From Schistosoma haematobium (lineage: Eukaryota > Platyhelminthes > Trematoda > Strigeidida > Schistosomatidae), in assembly GCF_000699445.3 (NCBI RefSeq), contig NC_067196.1, forward strand, positions 84,806,364 through 84,870,363: a DNA stretch of 64,000 nt. The letters run 5' to 3'. Numbering within the stretch: position 1 is the first letter of the stretch; each line of letters begins with the position of its first letter. The notes below the pieces were generated by a model. That model did not search any database. It was not told the DNA's origin and was given only the letters and a program-made list of their open reading frames with translations. Shown here piece after piece: positions 55,890 through 64,000 of the stretch. The position numbers and the translations under genes are program-made.

Positions 55890-57060
55890 TACTGATAAAT
55901 TAAATTCATTAAGAAATCTATAAAATAAACATTTACATTGTCACCATTAGATTACTTTTATAATACGAATACGAATAAAGTGTGGTAGTAATAGTAATGA
56001 ATTGTAATTTCATAATTTTATAATAAAACCACTTGGTTAAAACAATAATATACATAAATATAAATTATTACAATTAGAAAATCTTATCTTGTATAGGTTA
56101 TTATTATTATTATTAATGGCTTTATTCAATATTATACTTTGGTACAATATAGAATTCTCAGCACAGAGTATTTCAACAAGTTACTTACGCAAAAGAAACA
56201 GCAACAAAGACAAAAAAAGAAAAAAAGGTTTAATAAACCCGAAAAACTGTACAACTTTTCAAGTTAGAGACATGTTAAGAATACAGGTTATTGATTAGGT
56301 TAACTCTAACAACCTGTTCGTCACAGAGTATATTTGCTAGGTAAAGTATTATAGAACTTTTATACTTTTACTTGCGTGCATGGATTTTATTGTAATTACG
56401 TCTCGTTCTACCAGATGATATACAAGGAGAAAGATATGAGTGAAGGGGATGGCTAGTATCTGATAAAATGACACCTGCGAGGAGTTTGCATGACTTTAGA
56501 TGTCTATCTACAACCATATTAATTATGACCTCGAAAGATTCGCCACACATCTTGCTAACTGCCTTCATTTATCTTGTATAGATTATACATTTGTTACCTT
56601 TGAAATCATTAACATTATAATCATAATTAGTGAGTAGAAATAGAAAAAAGAGAACTTACTATTTAGACTTAATAGTAAAAATCTAAGAAACAGTTGTTCA
56701 CTATATTCTTTTAAATTATATCAAACTAATTAATGGAATAATAACACCTATCCAAAGTGATACAGTTGGTTAACATTCTAATTCAAATTCACTGTACTTT
56801 ATTCTCTATAAAAAAACTTCATTTTACACAATGTTTTATTTTTGCCACAAATTTATAAGTAACTTCATAAATTACATCAGTTTAATGAGATTTTTTTCAT
56901 TGAATAAATCTCAAATTAACGAAGTAAGTCTATGGAAACAGAACTACTAGCTAACTGATTGCATAAATTTCAATAGGGGTGAAATTATTACATATATAAA
57001 GAATATGTAATCAAATAGTATTAGATAACAGATAATAAATAATAAATAGTAATAAGTAGT
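55890..57060. other. AT-rich, no gene seen
   Basis: A plus-strand ORF at 56089-56298 and a minus one at 56368-56568 lack family signals and are probably chance frames. Confidence 0.5.
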
Positions 57061-57069
57061 CACAAACTA

Positions 57070-57985
57070 CTTACTCTCACCCTTTCTCTTTCTCCTGATG
57101 ATCGACTGGATCATGAAGACGTCAACATCTGAGAGGAAGCATGGGATACAATGGACAGCTAGGATGCAGTTGGATGCTCTAGACTGGACAGATGATCTGG
57201 CTCTTTTAGTGTACACGCAAAAACGAATGAAGAAGAAAACGACTAGTGTAGCAGCAGCAGCCTCAGCAGCAGTAAGTCTCAACATACACAAAGAGAAAAG
57301 CAAGAACCTCCGACACAGCACAGCATGCACCAATCCAATCACAATTGACGGAGAAGATTTGGAAGATGTAAAAACCTTTACATATTTGGGCAGCATCATT
57401 GATGAACACGGTGGATATGATGCACATGTGAAGACTCAGATCGGCAAAGCAAGAGTAGCGTATCTACAATTGAACAACATCTGGAACTCAAAACAATTGT
57501 CCACAAACCAACACCGAGGTCACAATTCTCAATACAAATGTCAACACAGTTCTACTGTATGTTGTGGAAACTTGGAGAACTATGAAAGACATCATCCAGA
57601 AGATACAAGTGTTTATTAACAGTTGTCTACACAAAATACTTCGGATCCGTTGGCCAGACACCATCAGCAACAACGTACTGTGGGAGAGAATAAACCAGAT
57701 TCCAGTGGAGGAATAAATCAGAAAGAAGCACTGGAAGTGGATAGAACACACTTTGAGGAAAACACCGAACTGCATCACAGGGCAAGCCCTCACATGGATT
57801 CCTCAAAGCCAAAGGAAAAGAGGGAGACCAAAGAACACACTACGCCGGGAAATGGAGACATACATGAGAAGAATGAGCAAAAATTGTATAGAAGTGGAAA
57901 GGAATGGAGAGTGGGACAGAGTGTGTTGGAGAATGCTTGTCGATGACTTTTGCTACATTGGGAGTAACAGGCGTAGGTAAGTAAG
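57070..57985 (+). mobile_element. RTE-type LINE family C, copy 2 (longest)
   Basis: Frame from about 57098: SERKHGIQWTARMQLDALD, WTDDLALLVYTQKRM (FADD motif replaced by WTDD), NPITIDGEDLEDVKTFTYLG, IGKARVAYLQLNNIWNSKQL, then frame break at 57500-57510. Later frames carry [20 protein letters not shown] and GSNRRR, ending GGTAAGTAAGT. Same frame break as 43405-44228. Confidence 0.87.
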
Positions 57986-57989
57986 TTGT

Positions 57990-58460
57990 AAGCTATAGAC
58001 TAGACAGTTAGGCTTCACTAATTCAACAACAGATTTTGTAATTGGAGATAAAAGTTATTGTGAAGAAACTAGTGTTATAACAAACCTGAGTTGAATGAGT
58101 TCAAATATTCCACATATTATTATAAAGGCAAAGATGATGTCTTAAGAACAAACGTGAAATACAAACATGAGTATAATATCATAAGTTACTGAGATATTCA
58201 TTTGGTCAAGGTCATGAAATGGATGTTTATGTCAGCGAAGACCTCTATATATATTTTATTCCTCTACTCTCACAATGCTGGTTAGGTTATACGTTCAGGA
58301 GTGTATATTGTAACTGAATTAAACATAAAACTATAACCTTGAGATAACACAAGGTTCCTTATAAATGTGGTTATTTATACATCATTATGGTGTACGTGCA
58401 TAAAAGTTGTGTTTAATATTGATTCTACATGGCTGCATCTAAGTGTAAGCTTTCTTTGAA
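57990..58460. other. No gene seen
   Basis: AT-rich sequence after the family C tail. Confidence 0.5.
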
Positions 58461-58486
58461 ATCCTGAATGCTACAGTCTATAAGTA

Positions 58487-58710
58487 CTCTATATTCTGTT
58501 TTCCGAAATAGGAACCCCAATGAAAAGATGATCGGATACTTGGATGAAATAAATTTATATAAAATGGATATTTATCAGTTGAAAATGTATGGATACAGAG
58601 TATATAAGCGATCTAACTATTCAAAAGATCAAAATTACTCACCACTACACATAAATAATATCAATAATCAGATTTTATATAGACAAAATAGTTATCCAAT
58701 TACTTTATAA
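58487..58710 (+). other. Possible unassigned exon
   Basis: An acceptor-like TCTGTTTTCCGAAATAG precedes an open frame (NPNEKMIGYLDEINLYKMD ... NNINNQILYRQNSYPITL) ending in TAA at 58708. Hydrophilic, Asn/Tyr-rich, no family recognised. Such frames arise by chance in AT-rich DNA. Confidence 0.18.
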
Positions 58711-58804
58711 TTCGCATATGCTACTGAAATGCACCTGATATGCATATTGTAAGTAATATTTTGAAGTAAGAAAATTCAATCTAACTCAAGTGATTTCTAC
58801 TGAT

Positions 58805-61570
58805 AGGCCTACAGCCTATGTTATTTCTTTTCAAGTATGCTTCTATGAGTGTCTAGTCTCCTCTTGAATGAGTCAATTGAAGGTGCGGACACCACTGCTT
58901 TGGGTAACAGGTTCCAAGTATTAATGAATCGGTATGCAAGCCTGTATGCCATTGGTATTTTGTTCGTTTGTGACTTTTCTACTCGCCTACTATGTTCTCT
59001 GAGATGTACAGATCTAGTATGAAGAAAAAGAGAGAACATATTAGGTTCAAAATAATTTCTTAATACATCAAAATACATCAAAATCAGATCACCTCTTAAT
59101 CTGAGGTAGAACAGAGTAAAGAGGTCTAGCTTTTTTAAGCTGCTCTTTGTATGGTAAGCCCCAGAGTTCTGGAATTGTACGGGTAGATGCTATCCGTACT
59201 TGTTTCAGAATATCCGAGTCACCTTTTAAATAAGGGTTTGCAGCCTGAAGGCAGTTCTCAAGCTTAGTTATCACTAAGGTTGTGTATACTGTAGTGAACA
59301 CGGTAGTATCTAACATGGTGAATGCCCGTCTTAAAGCCCAAAGTGTTCTAAACCCCTTAGCTGAAATCCCTCTGAAGTGGGCTGTGGTCTTCAGATCGTG
59401 ACTCACTGTCACTCCAAGATCCTTGTGAGACCGGAACACGGGTATAGGTACTTCCTCCATGTTGTAACTACTAACATTTGTATTTTTAAAGTACATGTAG
59501 ACAAACTTTGCCGAGCTGATAAGCATCACCCTTTTTTTCAGACCAGCCAACCACAATATTTAAGTCTACCTGAAGTGCGCATGCATCTGCGTCTTCTGTT
59601 ATTTCTCGCCAGATTTTTACACTATCAGCGTATAGTAACATTGGGGACTCAACTACACTTGAGAGTTCATTTACATACAGTATACACAGTAAAAGAACTA
59701 GGACAGAACCTTGCAGTACACCACTGAGTACTGTTCTCCAAGTAAAGCACTTGGAATTTACCCTTACTTTTTGTCTACGACCTACAAGAAAATCCTTAAG
59801 CTATTTTAGGACAGGTCTAGAAATGCCAAGATTTTCCAGCTTTAAGAACAGTCTAGTTGTTGGCACTTTATCAAATACCTTGCTGAAGTCTATGTAGACA
59901 GTATCCACTGATTTTCTACTGCTCCTTTGATATAAGAAGGATTTTTGTGTAAGATAAGCCTTTTCTGAAACCATGTTGTTCGCTGTTCAACATATTGTTG
60001 GTCTCAACGAAAGTCATTATGGTCTTTTTGACTATTCTTTCCAGTCTTTTAACTACGACACTGGTGAGGCTAACAGGTCTGTGGTTTGATGGAAGATGTC
60101 TTGATTCTGCTATTTCTATTAGCGTGACTATTGCATCCTTCCAATCCGTAGGTAGTTCAACTTGACCAAGTGACCTATTTAATGTCATGGTCAATGGGGC
60201 AGCAATATATTGTGCAATTTATCTCAAGATTTAAAAGTGTAGTTCATTTGGTCCTGTTGATGTTTTCGTGTCTAAAGTGCTAAGGGCCTTAAGTATATAG
60301 TCTCGATCAAAGTCCACGGTGAGCAGACGGTTTATTGACTTTGTGTTTGGGTCAATTCTTTCATCTAGAAGAGATTCCTGAGTGAAAACTGCCTCAAAAT
60401 ATTTAGCCATAGCCTCTGCTTTTTCCTGATCTTCCTATATCATTTCAGATTCACTTCCTTCTTCAAATAGGTTGGGAATCCAATGATGCATCCTTGTTCT
60501 GTAATTTATGTACGGGAATATTCTCTTAGGCTGCCTGAGTTCAGATTGTCCCAATCACATTTCATATTTTCTCTGAGCTTCCCGAATTTTAATTATACAC
60601 TTATTTCTTACCGAACTGTAGCGTTCCATAGTACTTGCTGTGCCAAGACTGATGGTAACCCTCCAAAATTTCTTCTTTTGTTTTAGTAAACGTTGAATAT
60701 CCCGGCCTATCCACGGATGGCCATATATCTTCATTTTCGGGATTGTCCAGGCTATATATGGTTGAGTTACCTGATTGTATAACTGCTTGAAATGAGTCCA
60801 TACCTCTTCTGCTGATGCCATTGAGTCAATTACTCAGTTTTCAGCTGAAGTTGCAGAGTTTATCGCTTCCATATTTGCCTTCCATATGTTAGGACGGGCC
60901 GGCCATCTCACCCATGAATTTGATTAAGATGACTGCATGATCACCTCTCCCTAGAGGTGGGAGAAAAGTCATTTGACCGGCTTGATAACTGTGTGTGAAG
61001 ATTAAGTGCAAGAGAGATGAGGAGCTTCCTTAGCCATATCTGGTGGGATTTCTAATGTTCTGGAATAAAGCTAGTGCAATCGTGATTTCTAACAATTTGC
61101 AATCAAATGACGTTGTCGATGACCCTACTTTGAGTTTCTCCTGTTTATATACGGTGCATCAAGTCGTCTGCTGTAAGGCTTTTACCCCTATTACACCAGG
61201 ACATATTTTGCTAGGAGGAAGTCATGTACTACACATTTTGGACTGAAGTATACCACGACTAATTCAATATCTTGCCGTCTACGTTTCAGCCTGCAATGAA
61301 CCAGTTCACATGTTCTTGAATCATGTGCCACTGTCTCAACAGCTCGTATGGTTAAGGTACTTTTCGTGTACAGGATAACTTCATTTCCCCTACGGTTTAG
61401 TCTGTCAGACCTACTAGATAAAAAGCCAATCAACTGAATTTCATTATCAAACATTCCTGATGTTAACCATGTTTCTGAGACAGCAATAACATCCAGGTTT
61501 CTATATCCACCATTGTTTTGAGCTGCGCCATTTTATTTTGTAAGCTATGAGCATCTGTGTAGCACACCTT
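58805..61570 (-). mobile_element. CR1-type LINE, most of ORF2, inactivated
   Basis: Minus-strand order: endonuclease piece (RRGNEVILYTKSTL, 61454-61191), pre-RT linker (HPWIGRDIQRLLKQKKKF, 60821-60555), RT (LPTDWKDAIVTLI, SNHRPVSLTSVVVKRLERIV, HGFRKGLS, 60194-59916). Then come the catalytic box (LLYADS at about 59640-59620, where YADD is expected), the thumb (PIPVFRSHKDLGVTVSHDLK, IPELWGLPYKEQLKKA, 59556-59089) and the C-terminus (YRLAYRFINTWNLLPKAVVSA, 59081-58821, ending LEKK-stop). Several frameshifts and stops; the catalytic Asp-to-Ser change would kill RT. Confidence 0.88.
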
Positions 61571-61998
61571 TAATTCCGTGGAGAACTTTCCATTACCACC
61601 CAGAATGGTTTAGGGATTGTTTTGCTCCGAAATTTTACAATTTGAAAACCCTTAAATACAAGGTGTTTTTTACCGTTTTGGCGGCGCTCATTTTATTTCA
61701 GCGATAAACGAAAACTTCTAATCACTAAAATTATGTAATACCATCAATTCTAAATGTAAATAATTTCAGACAATCTATTTCTATCATCAATAGACCAAAT
61801 CTAATCACAATGGTATAAAGTGAAATGTTTGAATTAAAATACATAATTTAGTATGTTGCACAAATCTAAAACATAAACAAATCAATAAATTATATTCTGA
61901 AAATAATTACAGTATACATACTAATTTATAGGCACGATTTGGGTAGATACAAAAAGCAATATTCCATGTAAAGGATAGAGATAATTTTTATTAGTATC
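61571..61998. other. No gene seen
   Basis: AT-rich spacer, possibly the decayed 5' end of the LINE. Confidence 0.5.
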
Positions 61999-62091
61999 AG
62001 AAGGGATTTTGTGGGGATTGCAGTAATTTCAACAGTTGAGACCATGAGTCAAGTGAAGCTAGACCACCATGGTAAACCTAAGAGCACTGGA

Positions 62092-62124
62092 CGGCCGTTT
62101 CATCCTACTGTGGGACTCCTCAGC
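62092..62124 (-). ncRNA. Hammerhead ribozyme core (minus member of pair)
   Basis: Minus strand CTGAGGA (62123-62117), GTCC-CACAGTA-GGAT, GAAAC (62101-62097), GGCCGTCCAGTGC. It has a complete core and a canonical GUC cleavage triplet. Confidence 0.7.
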
Positions 62125-62398
62125 AGTGCGCATCCACGACCCCACCTCGCGGGATTCGAACCCAGGACCCATCAGTCTTGCGCCAAGCGCTTAACCAACT
62201 AGACCACTGAGCCGGCGTCCAACGGCGTTGATGTCTAATTTCAACTAACCCACGAAATTGGAAGACACATCCATCATTGTCATCGGTGAGTTACTACCTC
62301 ACAACTGACCCGGTTGAACTCCACTGGTTAAGCGCCTGGCGCGAGACTGATAGGTCCTGGGTTCGAATCTCGCGAGGTAGGATCGTGGATTCGCACTG

Positions 62399-62430
62399 CT
62401 GAGGAGTCCCACGATAGGACGAAACGGCCA
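62399..62430 (+). ncRNA. Hammerhead ribozyme core (plus member of pair)
   Basis: CTGAGGA, GTCC-CACGATA-GGAC, GAAAC, GGCC, then ATCCAGTGC: a complete core and an AUC-type downstream cleavage triplet. Confidence 0.7.
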
Positions 62431-62747
62431 TCCAGTGCTTCTAGGTTTTCCATGGTGGTCTAGCTTCAATTGACTCAGGATCTCAACTGTTGAAATAATT
62501 TTAATTGTCTGTAACTAGACAAGGGGAAATTGAAATAGAGAGAACAGAAAGATAAGGGGAAAAAATGACTTTGATAGTTTTGCCACAAACATGATCAAAA
62601 TTGTTTTATAATTTACCGATTTCAATAAATATAATAACAGAAATTCATCAAATTATCCAGGAATGATATTGATGTAAAACATCTTTCATTCATTTATTAC
62701 AAAGAGGATAAAGAAAAATGCATATCATGTTTGAAACGAATAGGTAA

Positions 62748-62872
62748 ATTGACACGGGATTGAATCCATCAGAGAAAATCAGTTCTATCAGGATTACAGG
62801 TATACCTTGTTGAAGAGTGACAAAATAGCATGGAACTTAAGTCCATGGTTTCCTGTCGACTACCTCCAGCCA
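62748..62872 (+). repeat. Dispersed repeat S2, copy 2
   Basis: Aligns with 10680-10810: GGATTACAGGTA, AAATAGCA.G.AAC, TGTCGACTACCTCCA. Box B-like GGGATTGAATCC precedes it. Confidence 0.45.
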
Positions 62873-63082
62873 CTATCTCAACTTGACAATTCATTGAATT
62901 ACAAACTATATAAATCATTAGTTGGCTTAAATATTCTAATAAAAATGTTGTCATAATTCAATGTCTGTGTTTTTTTTCTAATAATTTTTCAAAACATTTA
63001 AAGGTATAATCCCACTTTCGACTAAGTAATTCGTTTTTACATCTAACAAGAAATCCTGAGAGATGATACTGTAATGAACGAG

Positions 63083-63240
63083 AATACAAGTAGAGACAAT
63101 CGAATGTATTTGAATACATTGATTACAGAACATCTCGGTAAAATCTGAGAACCATACAGTGAGTACTTAATTTGCAAAATGTCAATCAGTCGTCTCAGAC
63201 TTGACTAATTCCTGTTTTCCATATCAATCGCTCTCCGTTC
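63083..63240 (-). mobile_element. Solo LTR-like element (family L), partial copy cut by a LINE 5' end
   Basis: GAGACAATCGAATGTATTTG, AAAATCTGAGAACCATACAG and TTGCAAAATGTCAATC match family L in minus orientation. The rest is replaced at about 63246 by the RTE 5' region. Confidence 0.55.
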
Positions 63241-63245
63241 TCATT

Positions 63246-64000
63246 CTCCCGACCGAAGCTGCTACCTTGATGCGGTGGTCGGGCTTGCCTATCATGATGA
63301 CCCAACCGAGCTATATTGGCAGGAAGATATGTTCCTGTAGGTTCTACCATGCCGAGCAGGTCGATTGGAAAACGGTAAGACTAAAAGCAGCAACTCAAGG
63401 TCTGAGGGCGAAGTCGTTCTGCTGACTGTAGAGGGGTGTGACAACAGTAAGGTGTTTCCCTCGGACAACCAGCATCTGCAGTGATGCTGCCTTCTCACAA
63501 GGAATGAAGGGGTTAGAAAAGGTCGACCCTAAAAATATCACACCTCACCTTACCCCACGGATTTCCGTCCCCGGCGGTAAGGCCCTTTGAAGAAAGGAGC
63601 TAACACATTAAAAACCTTCCACGAAAAGGCCATGTGCGACCGGCCTCAAGCAGTTGTCCCTTGGGCTCTGCGGTCACGCTCCCAGATCGTTAAGGCCAAC
63701 ATTAATCCAACTTCATTTTCAGCTTCCTCAAGAAATACCCTTCCACGGTGTGGGCAGCCGGGAAGTGACACCAGCCCTCATACCCGTAACAGCACAAGAG
63801 ACCAAGGTGGTCACATTCAAATCCTTCCTACACCTCCTAATACCTCTCTTATCTCCATGACTAACCCTTCTCACGTCTCTTTATCACCTCGCACCGCTAG
63901 TGCAAACGATTTGAGTACGTGGAACGCTATTCCTGGTCTCCTGAAACCACGCTCTAAACTACACGTAGGAGCTTTTAACGTACGAACACTGTGCCAAATA
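63246..64000 (+). mobile_element. RTE-type LINE 5' region entering the endonuclease ORF (runs off the window)
   Basis: Starts CCCGACCGAAGCTGCTACC; carries a GC-richer leader shared with 8459-9005. It then enters an open frame (about 63860-64000: NPSHVSLSPRTASANDLSTW, KLHVGAFNVRTLCQI). The final GAFNVRTLC is the start motif of the AP endonuclease domain. Intact to the window edge; whether the full element is complete cannot be seen. Confidence 0.82.

Larger units (their letters stand above)
62000..62495. mobile_element. Hammerhead SINE head-to-head pair with two good ribozyme cores
   Basis: A nearly full minus copy (62325-62000, from 5' extension GGAGTTCAACCGGGTC to tail) meets a plus copy (62326-62495) that starts at TTAAGCGCCTGGCGCG inside its tRNA-like part. 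Both retain box B (GGGTTCGAATC) and a hammerhead. Tails point outward. Confidence 0.85.

Overview
The window looks like nuclear DNA of a blood fluke (Schistosoma). It is AT-rich and intron-rich, and most of it is retroelement debris of schistosome type: RTE-type and CR1-type LINEs, Penelope-like elements with GIY-YIG endonuclease remnants, LTR-like solo repeats, and a tRNA-derived SINE whose 3' half carries a hammerhead-ribozyme core, like the schistosome Sm-alpha repeats. No bacterial-type operon, rRNA or CRISPR array is present. The genus is inferred from this repeat profile, not from a database search.

Region 1 (about 2.7-16.4 kb) holds the one host gene I can identify, Elongin A, on the minus strand. 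Five coding exons (16320-16246, 15095-14288, 10136-9835, 7694-7505, 3041-2749) join in phase with GT-AG junctions into a 555-codon frame. It has a TFIIS N-terminal-like domain, a serine-rich middle, a BC-box (SLIDLCVDV) and the conserved Elongin A C-terminal block. Its introns are loaded with mobile DNA: a 500-bp A-tailed retroposon, a hammerhead SINE, an RTE tail with a 13-bp target duplication, and a Penelope relic. A 138-bp partial duplicate of exon 4 lies in intron 4.

Region 2 (16.4-22.8 kb) starts with a decayed but nearly full-length CR1-type LINE on the minus strand. Its 3' end lies about 100 bp upstream of the Elongin A start codon, and a solo-LTR-like element interrupts it. Beyond it is an unrecognised minus-strand coding-like stretch with a possible first exon and micro-intron.

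Region 3 (22.8-58 kb) is gene-poor and AT-rich, with nested, mostly 5'-truncated retroelements. Several have clear target-site duplications. Hammerhead SINEs recur as head-to-head inverted pairs, and one locus is a tandem dimer that contains both halves of a ribozyme.

Region 4 (58-64 kb) has a second CR1-type LINE (minus strand, inactivated), another inverted hammerhead-SINE pair, and at the right edge the 5' part of an RTE-type LINE that enters its endonuclease reading frame and runs off the window.

The main biological content is one transcription-elongation / ubiquitin-ligase gene inside a retroelement landscape. Small self-cleaving RNA motifs occur in two unrelated element classes here, SINEs and Penelope-like elements.
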